64,000 nucleotides of DNA, taken from the NCBI GenBank assembly GCA_028279245.1, contig JANQOE010000039.1, positions 1 through 64,000 on the forward strand. Direction: 5' to 3'. The notes beneath the pieces are model-generated. The model did not search any database. It had not been told where the DNA came from and saw nothing but the letters and a program-made list of their open reading frames with translations. Of this stretch, positions 1-7,612 are shown in pieces. Within the stretch, counting starts at the first letter, position 1. Each line of letters opens with the position of its first letter. Position numbers and translations under genes: made by a program. Source of the DNA: Alphaproteobacteria bacterium. GTDB lineage: Bacteria > Pseudomonadota > Alphaproteobacteria > UBA6615.

Positions 1-577
1 AGTCGAGGTGCCCGAGCACGGTGTCGAGAGTCCCTTCGGCCTCCGCCTGCACGATCCACTGGAACCAGGGCGACACCGCCACATTGACCATCACCCGCTC
101 CAGCAGATCGGGCTGGCCGAACGGCGTCGGGCCGTTGACGGACACGATCCGCTTGATCCGGTCCGGCTGGCGCGCCGCCAGGCCCATCCCGACCGGTCCG
201 CCGAAATCGTGCATGACCAGCGTGAAGTCCCGTAGGTCGAGCGCCGAGACCAGCGCTTCCAGATTATCGACATGGTCCTGCAGCCAATATGTACGGTCCT
301 GCGGCGCGGCACTCTTGCCGAAGCCCATATGGTCCGGCGCGATCACCCGCGCATTCTTTGACCAGACCCCGATCTGTTGCCGAAACAGATAGCCCCAGGT
401 CGGTTCACCATGCAGCAACAGCAGCGTTTCCGGGCCGTCGCCTTCGTCGACATAGTGCATCGGGAACCCTGGCGCGTCGCTGTAGTGCGCCGCGAATGGC
501 CAGGTTCCGTCGAATGCTTCGCTGGCATCGACCGCCGGCGCTTGGTCCACGGCGGTTAAATGGGCTTGCGTCTGCAT
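1..577 (-). CDS. alpha/beta hydrolase, haloalkane-dehalogenase-like (3' end beyond the window)
   Basis: The reading frame opens at an ATG at 577 behind an AGGAACA ribosome site and runs off the left edge without a stop, so 192 codons are visible. The translation shows the oxyanion motif HGEPTWGYLFR (about residues 56-66) and the nucleophile elbow HDFGGPVG with Asp124, the arrangement of haloalkane dehalogenases and related alpha/beta hydrolases. In characterised haloalkane dehalogenases the nucleophile is followed by a halide-binding Trp; here it is Phe, so dehalogenation is doubtful and another ester, lactone or epoxide-type substrate is possible. It lies 60 bp downstream of the CMD-family gene on the same strand, probably in one transcript. 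The catalytic His and acid lie beyond the visible part. Confidence 0.85.
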   Translation of the reverse strand, partial: MQTQAHLTAVDQAPAVDASEAFDGTWPFAAHYSDAPGFPMHYVDEGDGPETLLLLHGEPTWGYLFRQQIGVWSKNARVIAPDHMGFGKSAAPQDRTYWLQDHVDNLEALVSALDLRDFTLVMHDFGGPVGMGLAARQPDRIKRIVSVNGPTPFGQPDLLERVMVNVAVSPWFQWIVQAEAEGTLDTVLGHLD

Positions 578-637
578 CACACTGTTCCTTTGAGAAAAGC
601 GAATGCGGGCGGCGTACCGAGACGCCGCCCACTTCGA

Positions 638-1189
638 TTAGGCCGCCAGCGACGTGCCGCTGCGCAACAGCGGGAAGTCGATGTCCGTATGGGCGACGTT
701 GTTCAGATAGTTGGTGAACACGTTCGCCGCGACATGGGCCACCGCCTCGGCAATGGCGCCGTCGTCCAACCCGGCATCCCGCGCCGCCTGGATGTCAGCG
801 TCCGAAACCTGGCCGGCGCTCTCGACCACCCGGCCAACGAAGGTCAGTAGGCCGTTCAGTTGCGGATCGTTCGACGCACCGTTAAGGCGCCGGACAATCT
901 CGTCCTCGTCGACCTTCAGACTGCGGGAGATGTAGCCGTGGGCCGATGAGCAATAGTCACAACCGTTCGCACCGGCGACCGAGAGGGCAATCGCCTCGCG
1001 GGTCTTGGCATCGAACGAGCCTTCGTTCAGGGCACCGGTGATACCGAGATAAGCTTCGAGCACCGCGGGCTGGTTCGCCATCACCTTGGTCAGGTTCGGC
1101 ACCACGCCAAGCTTCGCTTTGACGCCATCGAGCAAGTCCTTGGCCTTGCCGGTAGCGGTATTCGGGTCGATTTGCTGCAAACGAGCCAT
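638..1189 (-). CDS. carboxymuconolactone decarboxylase family / AhpD-like protein
   Basis: A 183-residue protein whose core around residues 64-90 (REAIALSVAGANGCDYCSSA, then HG) carries the CxxC (Cys77, Cys80) and His84 of AhpD-like alkylhydroperoxidase-fold proteins. The length and a single CMD domain fit the 'peroxidase-related / CMD family' group, which uses the redox cysteine pair to reduce peroxides or acts on lactones; the substrate cannot be read from the sequence. The ATG at 1189 has a GGAG about 8 bases upstream. It is followed on the same strand by the alpha/beta hydrolase, suggesting a two-gene detoxification or degradation unit. Confidence 0.88.
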   Translation of the reverse strand: MARLQQIDPNTATGKAKDLLDGVKAKLGVVPNLTKVMANQPAVLEAYLGITGALNEGSFDAKTREAIALSVAGANGCDYCSSAHGYISRSLKVDEDEIVRRLNGASNDPQLNGLLTFVGRVVESAGQVSDADIQAARDAGLDDGAIAEAVAHVAANVFTNYLNNVAHTDIDFPLLRSGTSLAA

Positions 1190-1272
1190 GTCATATCTCC
1201 AATCATTTCAGGGTTTCGGGAGGAATGGCGGGCCCGCGTCTCCACGGGCCCCACCGGAAGAAAAGCGTTGGT

Positions 1273-1659
1273 CTAGACGTCGGGTCCCAGCGCGACCGCG
1301 GTCTGGGTCCAGGCCTGGCCGGCGCTGATCACCTGGCTGGTGCCGTCCGGCTTAGTCAGAATGATCGTCCAGGTCTTGCCGTCTTGCGTGGTCAGGACTT
1401 CCAGCAGCCGGCCGTCGCCGGTGAGACCCATGGCCGCCGGTGACTCTGCGTAGCGGTCGGTCAGAATGCGCACCAGATCGCCACGCTGCATCGCATCATC
1501 GGCCCAAACCGGCTGCGCCCACATCAACAGCACGAACACCGCCGCGAACAGCATCGCGGCAAAGCCGACCACACGGGTCACCGCGGCAACGACGCTTTCA
1601 GCGAGCATCATCTTGTCGTCAACCTGTTCAAAATCTTGGCAAATCGCTGTGTCGGACAT
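1273..1659 (-). CDS. small single-pass membrane or exported protein of unknown function
   Basis: I do not recognise this 128-residue protein. The start at 1659 is preferred over an upstream start because AGAGGGGC sits directly ahead of it. The N-terminal 30 residues are polar, then a hydrophobic stretch (about residues 33-52, VVGFAAMLFAAVFVLLMW) ends in a possible signal-peptidase-like site AQPVWADD. The remaining 75 residues form a short soluble domain with GDLVRILTDRY and a beta-rich TWTIILTKPDG segment, probably periplasmic. It lies 83 bp upstream of the CMD gene on the same strand and may share its transcript. Confidence 0.6.
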   Translation of the reverse strand: MSDTAICQDFEQVDDKMMLAESVVAAVTRVVGFAAMLFAAVFVLLMWAQPVWADDAMQRGDLVRILTDRYAESPAAMGLTGDGRLLEVLTTQDGKTWTIILTKPDGTSQVISAGQAWTQTAVALGPDV

Positions 1660-1906
1660 GGTGCGCCCCTCTGGGTTCGGCGGCATCCGGGCCGCTGTGT
1701 TTCGCTACCATGCGATGTACGTTCTGACCGGCCCGCCCAGAATACGCGTCATCCGGAAAACACCCTTCCACTTATTGGAATGCTCGATCAGACCGGCAGA
1801 GCCTTGAACCTTCGGCCTGGCATAACGATTGCTTAGGGAACAAGGAACAGGAAGCGGCGAGCAACGTCGTGTAAGTGCACGACGGTTTTTCAGAGGAGGC
1901 TGTCCA

Positions 1907-2107
1907 ATGAATGCGTCATTTCACTATAGAGATCGCACTGGCAACGAGGCAGCGGTCGAACCGAACCTGATCAGCCGTATCGACAAGGCAGAGGACGGCA
2001 CAGCCACACTGCGGATCAACGGCAGCCGGACGGTCCCGACCAATGAGCCGTTCGAATATGCCTGGGCCCAGTTGCTCGGCGCCGGCCGCTATCTCACCCG
2101 GGTCTAA
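1907..2107 (+). CDS. small hypothetical protein (66 aa)
   Basis: A short acidic/neutral protein with no recognised domain. The ATG at 1907 has an excellent ribosome site (GAGGAGG, 7 bases upstream), which is the main reason to call it and to reject the longer frame that opens at 1829. The stop overlaps the stop of the convergent GlxA-type regulator by a few bases. No signal peptide or membrane segment is visible. Confidence 0.6.
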   Translation: MNASFHYRDRTGNEAAVEPNLISRIDKAEDGTATLRINGSRTVPTNEPFEYAWAQLLGAGRYLTRV

Positions 2108-3183
2108 GCGGCGCCCGGCGGTTCGGTCGGGTACAGCACCATCTGCGGCCGGATCTCCGGCCGGAACTGCATGAGCTGATCGGCGCGGAACTGATTGCGG
2201 AAGTCCCGCGGCGACATGCCGAAGTGCGCCCGGAACGCCCGCGAGAACACCGATTGCGCCGAAAACCCACAAGCCGTCGCGATCTCCCCGACCGGCAGGT
2301 TGCTGTAGAACAGCAAGTTGCGCGCCTCCTGGAGCCGCACCTTGAGGTAATAGTGCATCGGCGTGTCGCCCAGTTTTGCCCGGGTCAGACGCTCTAGCTT
2401 GCGCAAGGAAATGCCTGCCTTCTCCGCAAGCTCGCCCGGCGACAGCGGCGTCTCTAGGTTCTCCTCCATGTGCCGCAGCACCGTCATGAGTTGCGGGTCC
2501 GCATCCGCCGTCGGCCGTTGCGCTGAGGCCCGCTGTTGTTCGCTGTCTTGCCGCACCCGCCCGTGCACGAAGCCGTTCGCGACGACCTGCGCCAACGCCG
2601 CGCCATGCCGCCGCCGGATCAGATGCAGCATCATGTCGAGCGTCGCCATGCCACCGGCGCAGGTCAGTCGCTCCCGATCGAACAGGTACAACTGCTCTCG
2701 CACCGCAATGTCGGGAAATGCTTCACGAAACAGCGGAATGGCTTCCCAATGCAGTGTCACCTTGAAGCCGTCGAGCAACCCCGCCTGCGCCAGCGCAAAT
2801 ACCCCGGTATCGATCGCCCCGAGCGTCGTCCCGTGCCGCGCCAACCGGCGCAGGGGATTCAGCAGACGCCGGTTGTTGTATTGCACCGGCTTGTTGCCAC
2901 TCAGCACGATCACTAGGGGAATTGACGAAACCGACGACAACGGCGCCTCGACCTCGATGTCCGCCCCACTCCCGGCCCGCACGGGTTTCCCGTCATGGGA
3001 AAAGAAGTGCCAGCCGAACAGTTGCCAGCCGCTGTTCTGATTGGCGATCCGCAACGTCTCGGTCGCCAGAATAAGCGCGTAAATCGGAAACTCCGGCAGC
3101 AGCAGAAAGCCGATTTGATCGACCGCCCGCCGCGGCGCCATCGCTGCTTCCGGTACAGTTTCTGTCCTCTCCATGACGTCCAT
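2104..3183 (-). CDS. GlxA-family transcriptional regulator (DJ-1/PfpI domain + AraC HTH)
   Basis: From the ATG at 3183 the protein is 359 residues; an ATG nine bases further in (3174) is equally plausible and neither has a clear ribosome site. The N-terminal half is a DJ-1/PfpI-like amidotransferase fold (IGFLLLPEFPIYALI through GAIDTGVFALAQAG), and the C-terminal third has the two helix-turn-helix units of AraC proteins (LSPGELAEKAGISLRKLERL and VGEIATACGFSAQSVFSRAF). GlxA-type regulators usually activate catabolic operons in response to the substrate, for example betaine or carnitine pathways. It is divergent from the lyase/importer operon at 3282-8426, with about 100 bp between, so control of that operon is the obvious inference. 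Confidence 0.92.
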   Translation of the reverse strand: MDVMERTETVPEAAMAPRRAVDQIGFLLLPEFPIYALILATETLRIANQNSGWQLFGWHFFSHDGKPVRAGSGADIEVEAPLSSVSSIPLVIVLSGNKPVQYNNRRLLNPLRRLARHGTTLGAIDTGVFALAQAGLLDGFKVTLHWEAIPLFREAFPDIAVREQLYLFDRERLTCAGGMATLDMMLHLIRRRHGAALAQVVANGFVHGRVRQDSEQQRASAQRPTADADPQLMTVLRHMEENLETPLSPGELAEKAGISLRKLERLTRAKLGDTPMHYYLKVRLQEARNLLFYSNLPVGEIATACGFSAQSVFSRAFRAHFGMSPRDFRNQFRADQLMQFRPEIRPQMVLYPTEPPGAA

Positions 3184-3281
3184 AGTCAAAGTACTGACGC
3201 TTGAGGTCAATATCGAGCCCCAATTCCCGTGAATAATTCGCCAATCAGGGAGCCTGTCAATCGACGGTGTGGCGCAAAACA

Positions 3282-4232
3282 ATGAACCATAGGCGCGCAA
3301 AAGAACGCCTCTACGGCTGTTACATCACGGTCCCTACCATGTTCGCGGACCCGGATCTGGATTTGGACAAGGCGGCGATCCGCCGGCATGTCCGCTTCCT
3401 GCTGGACAACGGCATTCGCGAAGGCAATGGCCTGCTCTTGGCCGCCGGCGCGGCCGGCGACTTCCCGACCATGACCTTTGACGAACGCGTCGAGACTCTC
3501 GACACCGTGCTCGACGCGGCCGGCGGCGTGCTGCCGGTCGCCATGGGCGCCCAGACCACCAGCACCCGCGAATTGGCGCATATTGCCAAGGCCGCCGAAC
3601 GGGCCGGCGCCGACTACATCCAGGTCTCCTGCCCCTTCTATTTCAACCACACCGAAGGCGACTTCTACGAATATGTCGCCGCCGCAGCGGACGCCGCGGA
3701 CATCGGTATCATCATCTACAACACCTTCTGGACCAGCACCGCCGTCAGCTTCTCGACGGTCGAGAAACTGATCGAGATCCCCAATGTCGTTGGCCTGAAA
3801 TGGGCCACACCCCGCACCGACGCGATGGAGTTTGAAACCGTCGTCACCGCCTTCAGCGACCGGCTGGCGGTCATCGACAACAATCTGTTCTTCGCCACCA
3901 GTCACATGATGGGCGCCCGCAGTTTCGAAGTGCATGTCTGCAACTACTGGCCGCAATGGGGCGCCAAGCTGATCGACGATCTGGAGAAGGGCCGCTACGT
4001 CGACGTGCAACGGTCCATCGTCCGCGAGGCCATGCCTTTCTATCACCTGTGGGTCGAGATTGAGCAGGACTACACCAGCGGCGACGGCTACCTCGACAAA
4101 CTGTGCATGGAACTGGTCGGCTTGGACTCCAGCCGCTGCCGTCCGCCCACCCGCGACGTGCGCCAGCAGTATCGGGAGCGTGCCCGGCAGATGCTGCTCG
4201 ACTGCGGCGTCCCCAACGTGGTCGCGTATTGA
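3282..4232 (+). CDS. dihydrodipicolinate synthase (DapA) family lyase or dehydratase
   Basis: A 316-residue (beta/alpha)8 protein of the DapA/NAL superfamily. Tyr146 (IIIYN) and Lys173 (VVGLKWATP) match the catalytic Tyr and the Schiff-base Lys. The GTTGE signature of true DapA is replaced by AAGAAGDF (about 54-61), and the YNxPxR segment whose Arg binds the substrate carboxylate reads YNTFWTS. It is therefore unlikely to be lysine-biosynthetic DapA and is better read as an aldolase or dehydratase of an unknown oxo-acid. The start at 3282 is preferred to 3267; neither has a strong ribosome site. Its stop overlaps the next start (TGATG), implying translational coupling. Confidence 0.9.
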   Translation: MNHRRAKERLYGCYITVPTMFADPDLDLDKAAIRRHVRFLLDNGIREGNGLLLAAGAAGDFPTMTFDERVETLDTVLDAAGGVLPVAMGAQTTSTRELAHIAKAAERAGADYIQVSCPFYFNHTEGDFYEYVAAAADAADIGIIIYNTFWTSTAVSFSTVEKLIEIPNVVGLKWATPRTDAMEFETVVTAFSDRLAVIDNNLFFATSHMMGARSFEVHVCNYWPQWGAKLIDDLEKGRYVDVQRSIVREAMPFYHLWVEIEQDYTSGDGYLDKLCMELVGLDSSRCRPPTRDVRQQYRERARQMLLDCGVPNVVAY

Positions 4233-4537
4233 TGGCCATGGCGATGGCCGACCAAGCGCTCATCATCGTCCTCTCCGACGAGGATAATGTCGGTGTCGCC
4301 GCCGAAGACATTTCCGCCGGCAGCCCGGCCCGGCATGGCTCGGACAAGCTGTTGTGCGCGGACGCCATCCCATTGGGGCACAAGGTCGCCATCCGGCCCA
4401 TCGCCGAGGGCGACAAGATCAAGAAGTTCGGCGTCCCGGTCGGCACAGCGACCGCCCCCATCGACCGCGGCCATCACGTGCATATGCACAACGTGGTCAG
4501 CAACTACATCACGAACGACCGAGACTATTACGAGTGA
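4232..4537 (+). CDS. UxaA-family hydro-lyase, small (SAF-domain) subunit
   Basis: A 101-residue protein corresponding to the N-terminal SAF domain of altronate/galactarate dehydratases (LIIVLSDEDNVGVAAEDI, then GHKVAIRPIAEGDKIKKF). In this family the domain is either fused to the catalytic part or encoded separately, as in altronate dehydratase-like and (2R)-sulfolactate sulfo-lyase SuyA proteins. The start shares a base with the stop of the DapA-like gene, and the large subunit begins 3 bp after this stop. The tight order argues for a two-subunit enzyme. Conserved histidines near the C-terminus (GHHVHMHN) are typical of the domain. Confidence 0.88.
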   Translation: MAMAMADQALIIVLSDEDNVGVAAEDISAGSPARHGSDKLLCADAIPLGHKVAIRPIAEGDKIKKFGVPVGTATAPIDRGHHVHMHNVVSNYITNDRDYYE

Positions 4538-4539
4538 CC

Positions 4540-5727
4540 ATGCAGGGCTTCCTCCGGACCGACGGCCGCAAAGGCATCCGCAACCACGTGGTGGTGGCGT
4601 ATCTGGTGGAATGCGCCCACCACGTCGCCCGCGCCATCGTCGGTCCGCTGGAAGACGACGGGGTGCAGCTCATCGGTTTCCCCGGTTGTTATCCCAGTGA
4701 ATATGCCGAAGGCATGATGCGCCAACTCTGCACCCACCCGAATGTGGGCGCGGTGCTACTGGTGTCCCTCGGCTGCGAAGAATTTAACCGCGCCGCACTA
4801 CAGGACTACATTGCCGCATCCGGCCGGCCCGTGTCCCTGATGGTCATTCAGGAAAATGGTGGCACCACGTCGACCGTCGAACGCGGCCGGGACTGGGTAC
4901 GCCAGGCGCTACGACAGATTGGGGACGTGCCTCGCACTAACGTTCACCTGTCCGATCTGGTGATCGGCACGGAGTGCGGCGGTTCCGACGGCACCAGCGG
5001 TATCACCGCCAACCCGTCGATCGGCAACGCCGTGGATCGGATCGTCGATGCCGGCGGAACCGCCTTGTTCGAGGAACTGGGCGAGTTGTTCGGCTGTGAG
5101 GAACACATGGCCGGCCGCGCCGCGACGCCCGAACTCGGCAGCGCCATCAAGGACGCCATGGCCAAGGCCACGGCACACTATATGGATCTGGACCACGGCA
5201 GCTTCGGCGGCGGCAACGTCACCGGCGGCCTCAGCACGGTTGAAGAGAAATCCATCGGCGCCTACGCCAAGAGCGGCACCCGCCCAATCGACGGGCTGCT
5301 CAAGCCGGGAGTCTTGCCGCCGAAGCCCGGCCTCTACCTGATGGACATGGTCAGCGATGGCCCGGTCCGCTTCGGCTATCCCAACATCAACGACACCGCG
5401 ACCATCGTCGAGATGATTGCCTGCGGTTGCCACGCCATTCTGTTCTCGACCGGTCGCGGCTCGGTGGTCGGCTCGGCCATCGCCCCGGTCATCAAGGTCT
5501 GCGCCAACCCCAAGACTTATGAACGCATGGCCAGCGATATGGACGTGAACGCTGGCCGCATCCTCAAGGGCGAGGCGACTATCGCCGACACTGGGGCAGA
5601 GATCGTCGCGCAGATTGAGGCCCTCGCCGCCGGCCAACCCTCGAAATCGGAAGCACTCGGTCATCAGGAATTCATCCTGACCTACAAGACCTTCGAGCCC
5701 TTGGGGCCGAGCTGCCTGCCCGTGTGA
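4540..5727 (+). CDS. UxaA-family hydro-lyase, large catalytic subunit
   Basis: A 395-residue protein opening with FLRTDGRKGIRNHVVV, the conserved beginning of the catalytic domain of altronate/galactarate dehydratases and of SuyB sulfolactate sulfo-lyase. Cysteine-containing motifs typical of the family are visible (LVSLGCEEF, LVIGTECGGSDGTSG, IACGCHAILFSTGRGS). The ATG at 4540 sits just after the small-subunit stop. The two subunits should form an iron-dependent (or Mn-dependent) beta-eliminating lyase acting on a sugar acid, a hydroxy acid or a sulfonated analogue; sequence alone does not decide which. The association with an SsuA/NMT1-type importer makes a sulfonate or small heterocyclic substrate a reasonable hypothesis. 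Confidence 0.88.
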   Translation: MQGFLRTDGRKGIRNHVVVAYLVECAHHVARAIVGPLEDDGVQLIGFPGCYPSEYAEGMMRQLCTHPNVGAVLLVSLGCEEFNRAALQDYIAASGRPVSLMVIQENGGTTSTVERGRDWVRQALRQIGDVPRTNVHLSDLVIGTECGGSDGTSGITANPSIGNAVDRIVDAGGTALFEELGELFGCEEHMAGRAATPELGSAIKDAMAKATAHYMDLDHGSFGGGNVTGGLSTVEEKSIGAYAKSGTRPIDGLLKPGVLPPKPGLYLMDMVSDGPVRFGYPNINDTATIVEMIACGCHAILFSTGRGSVVGSAIAPVIKVCANPKTYERMASDMDVNAGRILKGEATIADTGAEIVAQIEALAAGQPSKSEALGHQEFILTYKTFEPLGPSCLPV

Positions 5728-5764
5728 CCCAATAAGCGCGATAAAACTTGAAGGGAGAACACTG

Positions 5765-6763
5765 ATGATACGCACACACCACATGGCGATGATAGTTGCC
5801 GCTGGTACCATGTTGACCGCCGGTGTCGCCAACGCCGACGACGACGCCCGCCTGCGGTTGAACTGGATGTACTACGGGTCCCACGCCGGCTTCGCCTTTG
5901 GTAAAGACCAGGGCTATTACGACGACGCCGGTATCGACCTCGACATCCGCTCGGGAAACGGCTCTAGCTCGGCGCACCGGCTGGTCGCCAACGGCGACAG
6001 CGACTTCGCCTACGGCTCCTGCGCCGCGATGGTAACCCTCGCCGCCCAAGGCGCGCCGCTCGTGTCCGTCGGCGTGATCGACGCCGCCGGCACCGAGGCG
6101 ATCATCGTCCGCCCGGACTCCGGCGTGACGTCCATCGAGGATCTGAAAGGCAGGAAGCTGCTGACCACGGCCAATGCCGGGGTGAACACCTTCTTCCCGC
6201 TGGTGCTGCAGAACGCCGGACTCACCGAGGACGATATCGAACTGACGAACGTGCCCGAAGGCGCGTTGGTCCCGAGCTACCTGCAAGGCGCCGGTGACTC
6301 TGTTGGTATCCTCGGCGGTCTCGATGACAAGCCGGCCGAGATCAAAGCCAACGGCGGCGACGACCCGGTTGCCTTCCCCTACTCTGACTACGGCGTGAAC
6401 CAGGTCGGCTACTGCATTTCGACCCATAAGGACACGGTCGCCGAGAAGCCGGACCTGGTGAAGAATTTCGTCGAAGCGACCCTGCGCGCCTACAAAGACA
6501 CGGAGGCCGACCCGGACGCCGCGGTTGCCTCGATGGCCGATATCGTCGGCGGCACCATGGCGGAGGAGCAAGGCATGGCCCAGGCCCGCGCGGTGCTCGA
6601 TGTCACCCTCGGGGTCCTCTACTCCAACGCCAACGCCGACAGGACCCTGGGCATGCACATCGACAGCGATTGGGATGACATGCTGACCCTGATGAAGGAG
6701 TTCAACGATCTGGAAACCGAAATGACGGCCGCGGATTTCTATACGAACGACTTCGTTCAGTAA
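5765..6763 (+). CDS. ABC transporter substrate-binding protein, SsuA/NMT1 type
   Basis: A 332-residue periplasmic protein with a signal peptide ending at about residue 24 (TAGVANA/DDD) and the fold signature of taurine/nitrate/sulfonate and NMT1/ThiY-like binding proteins: LNWMYYGSHAGFAFGKDQGY, DLDIRSGNG, VANGDSDFAYGS, and IEDLKGRKLLT. The ribosome site GAAGGGAG lies ahead of the ATG. It follows the hydro-lyase genes by 37 bp and is followed by a strong hairpin and then the ATPase and permease genes, so the substrate it brings in is presumably the one the upstream lyases degrade. The ligand class cannot be assigned from sequence. Confidence 0.9.
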   Translation: MIRTHHMAMIVAAGTMLTAGVANADDDARLRLNWMYYGSHAGFAFGKDQGYYDDAGIDLDIRSGNGSSSAHRLVANGDSDFAYGSCAAMVTLAAQGAPLVSVGVIDAAGTEAIIVRPDSGVTSIEDLKGRKLLTTANAGVNTFFPLVLQNAGLTEDDIELTNVPEGALVPSYLQGAGDSVGILGGLDDKPAEIKANGGDDPVAFPYSDYGVNQVGYCISTHKDTVAEKPDLVKNFVEATLRAYKDTEADPDAAVASMADIVGGTMAEEQGMAQARAVLDVTLGVLYSNANADRTLGMHIDSDWDDMLTLMKEFNDLETEMTAADFYTNDFVQ

Positions 6764-6780
6764 GCGACAACCCGTAGCCT

Positions 6781-6818
6781 GCCCGGGCGGCTTGCGGGCC
6801 GGCCCGGGCTCTTTCTTT
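6781..6818 (+). terminator. hairpin between binding-protein and ATPase genes, terminator-like
   Basis: GCCCGGGC (6781-6788) pairs with GCCCGGGC (6802-6809) around a 13-base loop and is followed by TCTTTCTTT. This has the form of an intrinsic, probably partial, terminator. Placed inside the operon, it would lower expression of the ATPase and permease relative to the binding protein. Confidence 0.65.
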
Positions 6819-6844
6819 CCAACGATGCGTTGAGGCGCCGCCGC

Positions 6845-7612
6845 ATGGGTGCCACCGTTGAAATCGACAGCGTCACCAAGTTTTTTGGCGAGGGCGCCGA
6901 CGAGGTTCACGCTCTCGGCCCGGCCAGCCTGTCAGTCGAAGCCGGCGAGTTCGTTTCGCTGCTCGGCCCCTCCGGCTGCGGCAAATCCACCTTGATGCTG
7001 ATGATCGCCGGCCTGCTGGACCGCACCGACGGTGAGATCCGGGTCGGCGGCAAATCCGTCGACGCCCCGCGGACTGACGTCGGCATCATGTTTCAAGACA
7101 ACACCCTGGTGCCGTGGCGCACCGTCGAGGGCAATGTCGAATTGCAGCTAGAGCTGCGCGGCCTCGAACCCGCCGACTACCGCCAGCGCATCGCCGAACT
7201 GATCAAGTCCGTGCATCTTCAGGGTTTCGAACAACGGCACCCCTACGAACTCTCCGGCGGCATGCAACAGCGCGCCGCCTTCTGCCAGGCCTTGGTGCAC
7301 AAGCCTGAAACCGTGCTGCTCGACGAACCCCTCGGTAAACTCGACGCCATGACGCGGGAGCTCATCCGCGCCGACTTGCAAACCCTGTGGATGGACACCC
7401 GCCCCACCGTCATCTTCGTTACGCACAGCATTGAGGAAGCGGTGCAGCTGTCGAGCCGCGTGTGCGTCATCACCCCACGGCCCGGCCGCATCGAACGAAT
7501 CCTGGAGATCGATCTTCCGAGACCACGCGACCTGGAGGTCAAGAGCAGCCCGGAATTCACCGCCTACACCCGTGAAATCCAAGCGATCTTCCATGGTTAC
7601 GGCGTCATTTGA
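6845..7612 (+). CDS. ABC transporter ATP-binding protein, SsuB/TauB type
   Basis: A 255-residue nucleotide-binding subunit with Walker A GPSGCGKST (41-49), Q-loop MFQDNTLVPW, signature LSGGMQQR, Walker B VLLDEPLGKLD and the switch His in VTHSIEEA. The ATG at 6845 is chosen over a TTG five codons upstream because GAGG lies about 9 bases before it and family members begin here. The gene overlaps the permease start by 20 bp. It energises the importer formed with the genes on either side. Confidence 0.93.
   Translation: MGATVEIDSVTKFFGEGADEVHALGPASLSVEAGEFVSLLGPSGCGKSTLMLMIAGLLDRTDGEIRVGGKSVDAPRTDVGIMFQDNTLVPWRTVEGNVELQLELRGLEPADYRQRIAELIKSVHLQGFEQRHPYELSGGMQQRAAFCQALVHKPETVLLDEPLGKLDAMTRELIRADLQTLWMDTRPTVIFVTHSIEEAVQLSSRVCVITPRPGRIERILEIDLPRPRDLEVKSSPEFTAYTREIQAIFHGYGVI

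Noticed and set aside
3207-4046. 279-codon open frame antisense to the DapA-like gene
   Set aside because: Shadow frame with Gly/Asp/Val/His-rich composition and no motif.
5672-6910. 412-codon open frame antisense to the NMT1-type binding-protein gene
   Set aside because: GC-rich third-position bias opens the opposite strand; the forward protein has a signal peptide and family motifs, and the antisense one is low-complexity Gly/Val/Arg without motifs.
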